This document shows, one piece after another, positions 23,925 through 32,275 of a stretch of 64,000 nucleotides of DNA. The translations under genes and the position numbers were made by a program. Numbering within the stretch: the stretch's first letter is position 1; every line of letters starts with the position of its first letter. Source of the DNA: JASLZO01 sp965247995 (GTDB lineage Bacteria; Chloroflexota; Dehalococcoidia; UBA6926); NCBI GenBank assembly GCA_965247995.1, contig OZ252041.1, positions 1,054,001 to 1,118,000 of the forward strand, in the 5' to 3' direction. Under the pieces are notes generated by a model. That model was not told the origin of the DNA. It did not search any database and saw only the letters and a list, made by a program, of their open reading frames with translations.

Positions 23925-25390
23925 CTATGCGGCGCCGGCGTCGGGGTCGCTCAAGAGCGTTGGTATCCGTGTGGCACGCACCGCGACCAGGACGGCCGCG
24001 GTCATGCCGACGGCGAGCATCGTGGCCAGCGCTGGGACCGCCTGCGTACTGGCGTACGGCGTTGGGAGGCCCAGACCTGCGTTGAAAGCCGTTGCCATGA
24101 CCATGCCAGCGGCGACGGCCAGCCCGAAGGCGAGCACCAACGGCATAGCGAAGAGCAGTCCGAGGTCGACGGCCAGCAGCGTCTGGGTGGCTCCTTGGGC
24201 GCGCAGCATGTTGAACTCGATCTGGCGCTGTCGGAACAACAGCAAGACCGCGTAGAACAGCGCGACGGTCGCCAAGCCGGAGGCTGTGATTGCCACGACC
24301 CAAAGGTACGGGTCCAAGATCAGCGTGTCTTCGGTGACCCCGGAAGCGAGAGCAGCCTGCGTCGTCACCGCGTTGACTCCGTGCCGGTTCCGTAGACTCC
24401 GCATGACACCGCGCAGAGACCCGTCAGAGCCGTCTGTGGTAACCAGCAGCACACCGTACTCAGCGGTAGGCTGCTCGTCGACGATGAGTAAAGCCCGGTG
24501 TTCCGAGGTGATCCACGACGCGGACACTGTTCCTGCAACTGGGTAGGCGCCCGCTATTGCCTGGGCGAGGTCGTTTGCGGGACCACCGAACCATTGTGGA
24601 TCGTTGGCAGCCACGATTGCATCCCCCTGGACCTGGGACAAACGCGGTATGTAGAGAAGGCCCGCTGCGCAGGGCGCGCCGTCAAGCGTGACCGAACCGG
24701 GGACATCGGCGCAGGTCATGGTGTACACGGAACTGAAATCCCCTTCGACTGGAATCCGACTCGCTATGACGGTGCGGGCGACACCGTCCTGAGCGGCGAC
24801 GAGGTCGGCGAGCGAACCGCGCGACTCCACCTCCTCTTCGAACTCCACGACCACGTCGAAGTCCCCGACGGTGGCCGGACTTCGATCGAAGTTCGAATAC
24901 ACGAGGAAGACGATCAGCAGCACCGCGACGGCAGTGGCGGATACCCCCAGCAACGCCTCGCCCCCAGACCGCGACATTCTCGACCCCGCTACCAAAGCCC
25001 GCGTGCGACTGAGGAGCAGACGACCGGATACGGTGACGGCCAACCGGGACACGCCACCGAGGCCCACGACGCTTAGGAGCAGCCCGCCCGAAATCAGCCA
25101 GACGGACTGGGTGAAATCGGCGTCGGTGGCCGCGAATATGGCGGCGGGACCGGCTAGCAGACCGACCGCCGAAATGTAGGCAATGGCCCTTCGACGGGGT
25201 GGGTTCTCGGCGGCAGACCACGAGGCCCGTCCCGGAGCGTGGCGGTGTTCTGTTGGGCTAGAAACCCGAAGCCCAGTCCGAGCGCGAGCGAGAGTCCGGC
25301 GCAGGAGATGGCACCGACCACAAGCAGCGGCGTCCACGAGGCGAGTGAACGCCACGAACGGGGCCAGATCAGGCGGACAAAGAGGATCAT
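23925..25390 (-). pseudogene. FtsX-like ABC permease, frameshifted near its N-terminus
   Basis: ATG 25390 (overlapping the upstream ATPase stop, ATGA) gives MILFVRLIWPRSWRSLASWT and one hydrophobic helix up to QQNTATLRDG, then runs to a stop at 25154. A different frame carries the rest: RRRAIAYISAVGLLAG, further helices, an outer domain with two Cys, and three C-terminal helices (RQRQIEFNMLRAQGATQTLL is the FtsX cytoplasmic loop) ending at 23925. The switch is near 25230-25245. Even joined, the part between the first helix and RRRAIAY seems short for such permeases, so a deletion may have occurred too. An assembly error is an alternative. Confidence 0.65.
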
Positions 25391-26079
25391 GCCGCGGCGG
25401 GCTGCTCTTCTATCAGTTGACCTCCGTCCAGACGGAGGATGCGGTCACATGCGGCGGACACGGCTGGGTCGTGGGTGACGATAAGGACGCCCACGTTGAA
25501 GGTCCGAGCGATCCCACGTAGCTCATTGACGACGCGTTCAGAATTCGCCTCGTCGAGGGCACCGGTCGGTTCATCGCAGAAGACGATGCTCGGGTTCATG
25601 ATGAGCGCACGAGCTATCGACGCGCGTTGAAGCTCCCCGCCCGAGAGCGTCGATGGGTACCGGGCCACCAAGGAGCCGAGTCCGAAGCGTTCGAGCAGGT
25701 CACAGGCCCGTTGTCTGGCGTCCCGAGATTTCGTCCCGGAGATGATCAACGGGACGGCAACGTTCTCGGCGATCGTCAGATCATCCAAGAAAGCGGGGAA
25801 CTGGAAAACGAACCCGCACATGGCCCGGCGTGAGAGGGTGATGCGCGGCTCACGGAGCTTCCACACATCCGCCAGGCTGCCCCAAGTGACGATGCCGCCT
25901 TCAGGCGGCCGAAGGCCTGCCAATGCATAGAGGAGCGTGGACTTTCCGGACCCGCTGACCCCCACGACCGCGAGGACCTCGCCCTGGTAGAGATCAAGGT
26001 CTGCGCCGTTCAGGACGTCGTGATCCCCGAAGGCCTGGGTCAGCCCGCGTCCGATGAGGGCCGGCGTTGTCATCGACAT
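25387..26079 (-). CDS. ABC transporter ATP-binding protein, LolD/MacB type
   Basis: 230 residues. Walker A VVGVSGSGKSTLLYALAGL at about 38-56, Q-loop FVFQFPAFLDDLTIAENVAV, signature TLSGGELQRASIARAL, Walker B IVFCDEPTGALDEANS and the H-loop IVTHD. Size and the YPSTLSGGE form fit ATPases that pair with FtsX-like permeases (lipoprotein release, MacB or cell-division type). It overlaps the permease gene by 4 nt. If the permease is truly broken, this subunit may be stranded. Confidence 0.9.
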   Translation of the reverse strand: MSMTTPALIGRGLTQAFGDHDVLNGADLDLYQGEVLAVVGVSGSGKSTLLYALAGLRPPEGGIVTWGSLADVWKLREPRITLSRRAMCGFVFQFPAFLDDLTIAENVAVPLIISGTKSRDARQRACDLLERFGLGSLVARYPSTLSGGELQRASIARALIMNPSIVFCDEPTGALDEANSERVVNELRGIARTFNVGVLIVTHDPAVSAACDRILRLDGGQLIEEQPAAA

Positions 26080-26250
26080 GACGTTTACCTTCTGATCCAG
26101 TGGCCTAGGTTATTGGACCGGCTCGCGGCTCGGGATCAGGGTAGTCATATTGGGTCGAACCCACCGCGAACGGTGTGGCATGCTGGTTGGCGGTCTTGTC
26201 ATTTCTGGGCACCTGATCGGTGCGAGAAAACAGCAGGGGGAAGGAGCGGG

Positions 26251-27513
26251 ATGTCACTGCGATCGCGGGTCGTCGCGGTTGTGGCGTTGGTGGGACTGTT
26301 TGCGGCCGTCGTTGGCGCGTGCGACGACGGGGCCTCTGACACGACCGAGACGCCAGAACCGGCCGTATCGGTGGAGTCGATGAAGATTGGGTTGATGCTC
26401 AACTTCAGCGGTTCGCCGGAGACGGCGGCGGACCGGAAGCGCGCGTTCGATCTCGCTATTCAACACATCAACGATGGCGGCGGCGTCCTCGGTCGTCCGG
26501 TTGTGGGCATATCCGCGGATGCGACGCTCGATCCGGCCGTAGCGGTCCGGGAGGCGCGGCGCCTGGTTGAAGTCGAGGGCATTCACGCACTGGTCGGTCC
26601 GAACGCGAGTGCGGCTGCTCTGCCCGTTGCCGAGATGGTGATCGGTCCAGCGGGGATCCCGACGATCAGCCAGTCGGCGACTTCTCCTCAACTCTCGACG
26701 GCCGAGGACGGCGATTACTTCTTCCGTGTGGCCCTGTCGGACACAGCGCAAGGGCCGGTGTTGGCGCGTGTGACGCGGGACCAAGGCTTCGACAACGTGG
26801 GTCTGGTGTATCGGGACGACCCGTACGGCCAGGGATTGGCGGCCAGTTTCGCTGAGTCCTGGGGCGGCACGGTGCGGTCGGTGCCTCTGGAATCAGAGCA
26901 GCCGAGCTACGCAGATGCGTTGCGGGAATCCGCGAACGCCGGCGCCGAAGCCCTCGTGGTGGTCACGTTCGAGGAGCAGGCGCTAGCCGTTGTTCGCGAA
27001 GCCCTCAACGGCGGTGTCTACGACCAATTCGTGTTCGGTGACGCTGCGAAGCGCGTCAGCTTGGTCCGGGAGTTAGGTGGAGACCGTTTGGGTGGCATGT
27101 ATGGGACGTCCGGTGCGCCGGCTCCCGACGGCGCGGCTACTGCCGAATGGGACTCCGCGTTCGAAGATACGTATGGGAGCCGTTCGGTGCTCACCTACGT
27201 CAAGGAAACATATGACGCGACGATTGCCTTGGCGCTGGCGGCCCAAGCGGCAGGCAGCCTTTATGGCCCCTCCATCCGCGACCAGCTCCGCCTCGTCGGC
27301 AGCGCGCCAGGGGAGACCGTTCTCGGGACGCCCTCGGGCGTAGCTGCAGGGCTCCGGGTGCTCGCAGACGGGGGTGTCATCGACTTCGACGGGGCTGCCA
27401 CGTCCATGGACTGGGACGAACAGGGCGATCTGCGCCGCGGGTATATAGGAACATGGCGTTTCACCGACGACGAACGAATAGAAGACCTCGACACGGTCCT
27501 GGTCGAGTACTAA
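26251..27513 (+). CDS. ABC-type substrate-binding lipoprotein (branched-chain amino acid/amide type)
   Basis: 420 residues. Signal peptide with lipobox VVGAC (about 21-25), then the Peripla_BP_6 pattern: KIGLMLNFSGSPETAADRKR, a long lobe with VEGIHALVGPNASAAALPVA and GIPTISQSATSPQLS, then DNVGLVYRDDPYGQGLAASF. ATG 26251 has aaggag upstream. No permease or ATPase genes of the Liv type follow, so it is an orphan binding protein. Substrate cannot be told; amino acids, amides or small organic acids are typical. Confidence 0.88.
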   Translation: MSLRSRVVAVVALVGLFAAVVGACDDGASDTTETPEPAVSVESMKIGLMLNFSGSPETAADRKRAFDLAIQHINDGGGVLGRPVVGISADATLDPAVAVREARRLVEVEGIHALVGPNASAAALPVAEMVIGPAGIPTISQSATSPQLSTAEDGDYFFRVALSDTAQGPVLARVTRDQGFDNVGLVYRDDPYGQGLAASFAESWGGTVRSVPLESEQPSYADALRESANAGAEALVVVTFEEQALAVVREALNGGVYDQFVFGDAAKRVSLVRELGGDRLGGMYGTSGAPAPDGAATAEWDSAFEDTYGSRSVLTYVKETYDATIALALAAQAAGSLYGPSIRDQLRLVGSAPGETVLGTPSGVAAGLRVLADGGVIDFDGAATSMDWDEQGDLRRGYIGTWRFTDDERIEDLDTVLVEY

Positions 27514-27615
27514 AGGTGCGGCAACGGTCGATGGCCGACCAAGTTGACGGTTGGACTTCGGACACCTGCTGATTTCCGTGCGAAGGCATCACCCACTGGC
27601 GCGTCGTTCACTTTG

Positions 27616-27888
27616 ATGGCGTACGAGTACACGACGATCGTCGAGACGATCAATCTGGACGTCGAGCAGGCATCTTCGGCAAGCCCGGACGACATCACAC
27701 GGGCGCAGGGTGAAGGTCTGAACCAGTTGGTGCGGCGGGTTGGACGAGCCGCGGATGCACTGGACGGCGGCGGGTGGGAGATCGTTTCGTTCGATCAGTT
27801 GCTACTGCCGTCGAGTCAGCGCGACGTACCCGGCCGTTTGGCGACGACGTTCTTGCTCCGGCGCGAACTGGCGGACGGCAAGCAGTAG
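27616..27888 (+). CDS. Small conserved-looking protein, DUF4177-like
   Basis: 90 residues from ATG 27616 (MAYEYTTIVETINLDVEQAS). The C-terminal half LNQLVRRVGRAADALDGGGW and EIVSFDQLLL recalls DUF4177 proteins (YEYKxVxx...LNxLGxxGWELVS). A longer frame begins at 27544. No signal or helix. Ribosome site is weak, so the start is uncertain. Function unknown. Confidence 0.5.
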   Translation: MAYEYTTIVETINLDVEQASSASPDDITRAQGEGLNQLVRRVGRAADALDGGGWEIVSFDQLLLPSSQRDVPGRLATTFLLRRELADGKQ

Positions 27889-27934
27889 GCCGCGCCGAGA
27901 AGCGACCGGCGACCGGATCTCATCGAGCCGCACT

Positions 27935-28861
27935 GTGTCTGGCCAACGAAACGCGCCCGAACAACCGGGTCCTCGCTCGACGGTACCGCGCGAAGTTGCG
28001 CCGGTCATCGTCTTGGGCGTTGGACTCGTTGGAGCGGTGCTGTGGTCGGGGGTGACGGAGGGCCGCGCGGCGGTGTCGCCGCCGTACTTGATCGCACAGG
28101 GCCTGCTAATGACGGTCGGGTTCGCGCTGGCGACGCGCGGGGCGCCGCGGTGGAGCTACCCCTGGCTGGCCTTCGGTGTGGCGGGGACGGGCGCGTTGCT
28201 GGGGGCATTCGTCGCGCTGGATGCGGAGCCGTCGGCGGCCGTGGCGTTTGTCGCGGTCGCCGCTGGGCCGGTGCTGGCAGTTCTCCTGTCGACTGTCATC
28301 TCGGCACGCAGTTGGGGAGACGCGTACGCGTTCCTCGGGATGTTCCTTGCGGGGCTCGTGGTCTCGTGGTTGATGGTGGGTCCGCCAGGGGCCACCATCG
28401 CCACGGTCGAGGCAGGAACGGGTCAGACGGTGGCGCTGTTGGTTGTCCTGCCGGTACTGGGGGCGGTTATGGCGATGGCGGTCTTGGCGTGGAACCGCGG
28501 CGTGACCGAGATCGCATTGGTGCTTCTTGGATCGGTCCTGATCGTCTCGGCGGCGGGGTTCGAAGTGATGATCCCAGACGTGCCGGACAGCGAAACGGAA
28601 CCTCCGAACTTCGCGAGTTTCGTTAGTTTGTATCTGTTCTTAGGAATGGCGACATTCGCGGTTGGATCGGTGCGGCGCGTATTTGCGGGGAAGGGGATTG
28701 TCAGCGCGGCACCGGCTCCACGAGACCCCACGGAAGCTGTTGGGACGATTCGAGATGAGGATGATGCCGACAGAGACGCCGACGAGGAAGAGGGCGATAG
28801 TCCGCGGAACCCGGGCGCGCGCGGCGCGGTGCGGCCGAGACGCCGTCGGCGTCGCCGATAG
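27935..28861 (+). CDS. Multi-pass membrane protein, unknown function
   Basis: 308 residues from GTG 27935. About eight hydrophobic segments between residues 20 and 255, Gly/Ala/Val-rich, then an acidic stretch (DEDDADRDADEEEGD) and a final run of Arg. No catalytic or transport motif is seen. The next gene starts 18 nt later. The mixed acidic-basic tail should lie in the cytoplasm. Confidence 0.6.
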   Translation: MSGQRNAPEQPGPRSTVPREVAPVIVLGVGLVGAVLWSGVTEGRAAVSPPYLIAQGLLMTVGFALATRGAPRWSYPWLAFGVAGTGALLGAFVALDAEPSAAVAFVAVAAGPVLAVLLSTVISARSWGDAYAFLGMFLAGLVVSWLMVGPPGATIATVEAGTGQTVALLVVLPVLGAVMAMAVLAWNRGVTEIALVLLGSVLIVSAAGFEVMIPDVPDSETEPPNFASFVSLYLFLGMATFAVGSVRRVFAGKGIVSAAPAPRDPTEAVGTIRDEDDADRDADEEEGDSPRNPGARGAVRPRRRRRRR

Positions 28862-28879
28862 CCGGGGCGAGGTCCGTCG

Positions 28880-29872
28880 ATGAGCGTTCGCGTCGCGATC
28901 CTAGATGACTACCAGGGCGTTGCCTTGAAGATGGCGGACTGGACGGCGCTGGGTCCCGGTGTCGATGTCGAGGCGTTTCTCGATGAGGCCGAGGGTGACG
29001 CGGCTCTGGTGGAGCGGCTACGGGCGTTCGAGGTCGTCGTCTCGATGCGCGAGCGGACGCGATTCCCCGCGTCGGTGCTGGAGCAGCTGCCGCGGCTGCG
29101 CCTGATCGCGGCGACCGGGGCGCGGCAAGCGAACATCGATGTCGACGCGGCGACCCGGCTCGGTGTCTTCGTCTCCACGACGGGTTCGCCTGGCGGTTCG
29201 ACGTCCGAGTTGACGTGGGCGCTGATCTTCGCGGTAACCCGATGGGTCGCGCGGGAAGACGCGGCGTTGCGGTCCGGGCAGTGGCAGTCGACCATTGGAG
29301 TGGACCTGGCGGGAAAGACGCTGGGGTTGGTCGGACTGGGGCGGGTTGGCGGTGGCGTGGCGAGGGCAGCGGCAGCATTCGGCGTTGAGTTGCTGGCGTG
29401 GTCCCGGAGCTTGACCCCTGAACAAGCTGACTCACGTGGCGCGGAGTCGGTCGGCAAGGACGAGCTCTTTGCGAGGTCGGACATTGTGAGTGTGCACGTG
29501 CCATTGAACGACGGGACACGTGGGCTGATCGGCGCGCGCGAGCTGGCGCTGATGCGATCGACGAGCTATCTCATCAACACGTCGCGCGGGCCGGTTGTGG
29601 ATGAGCCGGCACTGATCGCGGCTCTTCGGGAGCGGCAGATCGCCGGGGCTGCGTTGGACGTGTTCGATCGCGAGCCGCTGCCCGTGGGCCATCCCTTGAC
29701 CGCGCTCGACAACGTGGTCCTGACGCCGCACTTGGGCTACGTGACGGAGGACAACTACCGCATCTTCTACGGCGAATCGGTGGAGAACATCCGCGCGTAC
29801 CTGGATACCGGAACGCCCACACGCGTCTTGAACCCTGAAGCGGCACGCGGAAAAACACGCGCGGCGACCTAA
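28880..29872 (+). CDS. D-2-hydroxyacid dehydrogenase family protein
   Basis: 330 residues of the D-isomer-specific 2-hydroxyacid dehydrogenase family (NAD(P)-dependent, cytoplasmic). The cofactor motif GKTLGLVGLGRVGGGVARAA is at about 145-165. Catalytic Arg lies in LINTSRGPVVDEPAL, Glu in DVFDREPLPVGHPL and His in LTPHLGYVT. Substrate is not clear; phosphoglycerate, glyoxylate or hydroxypyruvate are typical. Start ATG 28880 follows a gaggtcc-like site. Confidence 0.9.
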   Translation: MSVRVAILDDYQGVALKMADWTALGPGVDVEAFLDEAEGDAALVERLRAFEVVVSMRERTRFPASVLEQLPRLRLIAATGARQANIDVDAATRLGVFVSTTGSPGGSTSELTWALIFAVTRWVAREDAALRSGQWQSTIGVDLAGKTLGLVGLGRVGGGVARAAAAFGVELLAWSRSLTPEQADSRGAESVGKDELFARSDIVSVHVPLNDGTRGLIGARELALMRSTSYLINTSRGPVVDEPALIAALRERQIAGAALDVFDREPLPVGHPLTALDNVVLTPHLGYVTEDNYRIFYGESVENIRAYLDTGTPTRVLNPEAARGKTRAAT

Positions 29873-29903
29873 CTCCGGCGGCCCGTTCCCTTATTCTGGA
29901 CTC

Positions 29904-30164
29904 ATGACCTCCCAGGGCTCCTTGGACGACATCGCGCTCGATCTGCGGGGGCTGGTGTGCCCGGAGCCGTTGTTACGAACGACGGAAGCACTGTCGCGGT
30001 GTGGCCCAGGCCAACGGGTGGTGGCTGAGGTGGATTTCTCCCCGGCAGTGTTGACGCTGTCGAGCATCGCGCAGCGCCAGCCGTGGGACCTTCTTATCCA
30101 AGGCATCTCGGACGGCAAGGAGTGGCGGCTGACCTTCGTTCACCGTGGGGAACGGCTCGTTTGA
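29904..30164 (+). CDS. TusA-family sulfur carrier protein (1 of 3)
   Basis: 86 residues. The fold-defining segment is ALDLRGLVCPEPLLRTTEAL, with the CPxP motif whose Cys carries persulfide. The C-terminal strand ends in a typical WRLTFVHRG. TusA-like proteins pass sulfur (or selenium) between sulfurtransferases. It begins 31 nt after the dehydrogenase and is the first of three such proteins near a YeeE/YedE transporter. Its stop codon overlaps the promoter for the next unit. Confidence 0.9.
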   Translation: MTSQGSLDDIALDLRGLVCPEPLLRTTEALSRCGPGQRVVAEVDFSPAVLTLSSIAQRQPWDLLIQGISDGKEWRLTFVHRGERLV

Positions 30165-30189
30165 ACTCTCGCAAGGGAGTACGTATAGT
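30161..30189 (+). promoter_or_regulatory. Strong sigma-70 promoter before the Cys leader and YeeE gene
   Basis: TTGAAC (30161-30166), 17-nt spacer, TATAGT (30184-30189). The expected RNA start near 30196 is only a few bases before the leader ATG at 30200, so the leader would be translated from a nearly leaderless message. Confidence 0.7.
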
Positions 30190-30199
30190 CGTGTCGACC

Positions 30200-30277
30200 A
30201 TGACGAATCAGTTGAGTCTCGACATGATGTGCGCTTGTAGTCTCTCGGGCCGACGAGGGGCGGAAGGCGACGTTTAG
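30200..30277 (+). CDS. Leader peptide (25 aa) with Cys-Ala-Cys, probable attenuator
   Basis: ATG 30200 to TAG 30277 encodes a peptide starting MTNQLSLDMMCACSLS. Two Cys codons (TGC, TGT) lie one codon apart. It sits between a strong promoter and an intrinsic terminator, ahead of a sulfur-uptake gene. This is the layout expected for cysteine-responsive transcription attenuation, as in actinobacterial Cys-rich upstream ORFs. There is no Shine-Dalgarno, as expected for a leaderless start. Confidence 0.5.
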   Translation: MTNQLSLDMMCACSLSGRRGAEGDV

Positions 30278-30319
30278 CCGGTAACGAAACGGGACCCGTA
30301 ACCAGCGAATAGCGCAGAG

Positions 30320-30345
30320 CCGTCCGAATTGGGCGGTTTCTTTTT
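30320..30345 (+). terminator. Intrinsic terminator upstream of YeeE gene, likely attenuator
   Basis: Stem CCGTCC (30320-30325) with GGGCGG (30331-30336), loop GAATT, followed by TTTCTTTTT. It is 43 bases after the leader stop and 48 before the YeeE start, so it must be bypassed for YeeE expression from the local promoter. Confidence 0.75.
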
Positions 30346-30392
30346 GTTGCACAGCAGTAAGGATCGGGACCACCAGGATTGGGGAATGCGCG

Positions 30393-31649
30393 GTGACTGA
30401 ATCTGCGTTGATGGCGGACGAACGCCGCGCATCGGCGGTGTTGGGGATGCCGCCCCAATACCTGATTGCGGTCCTGGTCCTAGCCGGCGCTCTCGTCATG
30501 GCGTATGTGATGTCCAAGACGGACCCCGTCCTCGCGCCGCTGTGGCTGCTTGGGATGGGCGCTGGGTTTACGCTCCAGCGCAGCCGCTTCTGCTTCGCGT
30601 CGGCGTTCCGCGACATGTTCCTGTTCGGCAGCGCGCGGACGATGAAAGGAATCCTGATCGGACTCGCGGTCGCGACCGCAGGATTCGCGGCGATCATGTA
30701 TGCCCTGGTCCCGTTTCCTCAATTCGGCGCGCTTCCAGGAGAGGCACACATCCTGCCAGTGGGCGCTTCCACTGTGGTTGGTGGCCTGCTGTTCGGCCTG
30801 GGGATGGTGCTGTCCGGCGGATGTGTCTCCGGATCGCTCTACCGGATGGCCGAGGGGTATGTGGGTTCCTGGGTGGCGATAGCCGGGACCGTGTTCGGAC
30901 TCGGGTTGTTGTCCCAGACTTGGAACTGGTGGTGGACGAACGTCGTATCCAACGAGCCGCGAATTTGGCTGCCTCAGCAACTCGACACCGGGTTCACGGG
31001 TGCAGTCGTGCTCACGTTTGCCGCGCTGTTCGGAGCATTCCTGCTCGTGACTTGGTGGGAGGCCCGCCAGGGACTAAGCATGCCGGACCTGGGCGGGGAG
31101 GACGTGGACCAGGACACCTTCAGCGAGAAGCTCTCAGCGATCTGGAGACGGGTGTTCGTGCATGGATGGTCAGCGCCGGTCGGCGGAGCAGTGCTCGGCG
31201 GCATCGTTGTCCTCATGTATCTAACCCACATGCCATGGGGTGTCACCGGCGAGCTGATGCGATTCTCGAACGCCACGATGTCAACGCTCAATGTTCCGCC
31301 GCCGGAACTGATGGGTCTGAGCGATATTGGCGGTTGTGCCGGACGGGCAGACGAGTCGGGCTTGTTCGCACATACGTTTGCGGTGACCATCGGCCTCCTC
31401 CCCGGCGCGCTGGTGGGCGCGTTGTTCGCTAAGGAATTCAAGGTCCGGTTCCCGCGGACACGAACGCGCTACTTCCAGTCGTTGGGCGGCGGCGTGTTGA
31501 TGGGGTACGGGTCCGGCCTGGCAATCGGGTGCACGATCGGTGCGTTCTTCTCATCGGTGCCGTCGTTGAGCGTCAGTGGTTGGCTGTTCGCGGTCGCTCT
31601 GGCAGGCGGCGCGGCTGTGGGCGTGCAGGTGATCAAGCGGATCCCCTGA
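30393..31649 (+). CDS. YeeE/YedE family transporter (thiosulfate/sulfur, possibly selenium)
   Basis: 418 residues, about ten to twelve membrane helices. YeeE/YedE hallmarks with Cys in helices: QRSRFCFASAFRDMF near 60, LSGGCVSGSLYRMAEGYVGS near 145, SDIGGCAGRADESGLF near 310 and IGCTIGAFFSSVPSLS near 375. YeeE imports thiosulfate by passing it along such Cys; YedE homologues are linked to selenium traits. GTG 30393 follows ggggaa; an ATG 18 nt later is possible. It overlaps the next TusA gene by one base (TGATG). Substrate is inference. Confidence 0.9.
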   Translation: MTESALMADERRASAVLGMPPQYLIAVLVLAGALVMAYVMSKTDPVLAPLWLLGMGAGFTLQRSRFCFASAFRDMFLFGSARTMKGILIGLAVATAGFAAIMYALVPFPQFGALPGEAHILPVGASTVVGGLLFGLGMVLSGGCVSGSLYRMAEGYVGSWVAIAGTVFGLGLLSQTWNWWWTNVVSNEPRIWLPQQLDTGFTGAVVLTFAALFGAFLLVTWWEARQGLSMPDLGGEDVDQDTFSEKLSAIWRRVFVHGWSAPVGGAVLGGIVVLMYLTHMPWGVTGELMRFSNATMSTLNVPPPELMGLSDIGGCAGRADESGLFAHTFAVTIGLLPGALVGALFAKEFKVRFPRTRTRYFQSLGGGVLMGYGSGLAIGCTIGAFFSSVPSLSVSGWLFAVALAGGAAVGVQVIKRIP

Positions 31650-31948
31650 TGGAACCAGGCATGGAACAGGTAAAGAAAGCCGGTATCGATGACTCGATGC
31701 GCGTCGCGATGGACCTTCGTGGGCAGGAGTGTCCAGTGCCCACCGCGAAGACGGTCGATGCTCTCCGAGAGATTCGACGGAACCAACGTGACGAGACGGT
31801 CGTCGTGAAGCTAGACGACGCGGTCTGCGCGGCACAGATTCCCTACGAAGCCAGGAGGCTCGACTTCAGTGCCCGAACAACAAAGACTGCTGATTCGGAG
31901 TGGGAGATCGTGCTCACTCCTCGCGCCAAGGCGACCAGGCGCACATAA
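31649..31948 (+). CDS. TusA-family sulfur carrier protein (2 of 3)
   Basis: 99 residues. ATG 31649 shares its A with the YeeE stop. VAMDLRGQECPVPTAKTVDAL has the CPxP Cys; a second Cys in LDDAVCAAQIPYEARR is also found in the third copy (HAPCLETIPPQAKRL), which suggests these two are a sub-family in which the second Cys matters. Adjacent TusA genes are typical partners of YeeE proteins. Confidence 0.9.
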   Translation: MEPGMEQVKKAGIDDSMRVAMDLRGQECPVPTAKTVDALREIRRNQRDETVVVKLDDAVCAAQIPYEARRLDFSARTTKTADSEWEIVLTPRAKATRRT

Positions 31949-31996
31949 CAGGCAAAACGCCCCACGGGTTGGGAAGCAGATAGAGGAGGAAGAGGG

Positions 31997-32227
31997 ATGG
32001 CAGAAGTGACGTTGGATGTACGAGGCGAGGTCTGCCCGTACCCAATGATGAAAGCGGTCGAGGCGATGAAGAAGTCGAAGGGTAAAGAGGATGTGGTGGT
32101 TATCACCGACCATGCGCCTTGTTTGGAAACCATCCCGCCCCAAGCGAAGCGGCTGAAGTATGGCGTCCAGATCGTGGAGACGGGGTCGCCGGAGTGGCGA
32201 ATCACGCTCTCAGCGCCGAGTGGATGA
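31997..32227 (+). CDS. TusA-family sulfur carrier protein (3 of 3)
   Basis: 76 residues. AEVTLDVRGEVCPYPMMKAV has the CPxP motif, followed by VVITDHAPCLETIPPQAKRL with a second Cys. It starts 48 nt after copy 2, behind tagaggaggaagagg, an exceptionally strong ribosome site. It probably accepts sulfur delivered by the transporter and hands it on. Confidence 0.92.
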   Translation: MAEVTLDVRGEVCPYPMMKAVEAMKKSKGKEDVVVITDHAPCLETIPPQAKRLKYGVQIVETGSPEWRITLSAPSG

Positions 32228-32275
32228 GACGGATGCCGGATAGGGGACTTGCAGCGATGAAACGTTTATGACCCG

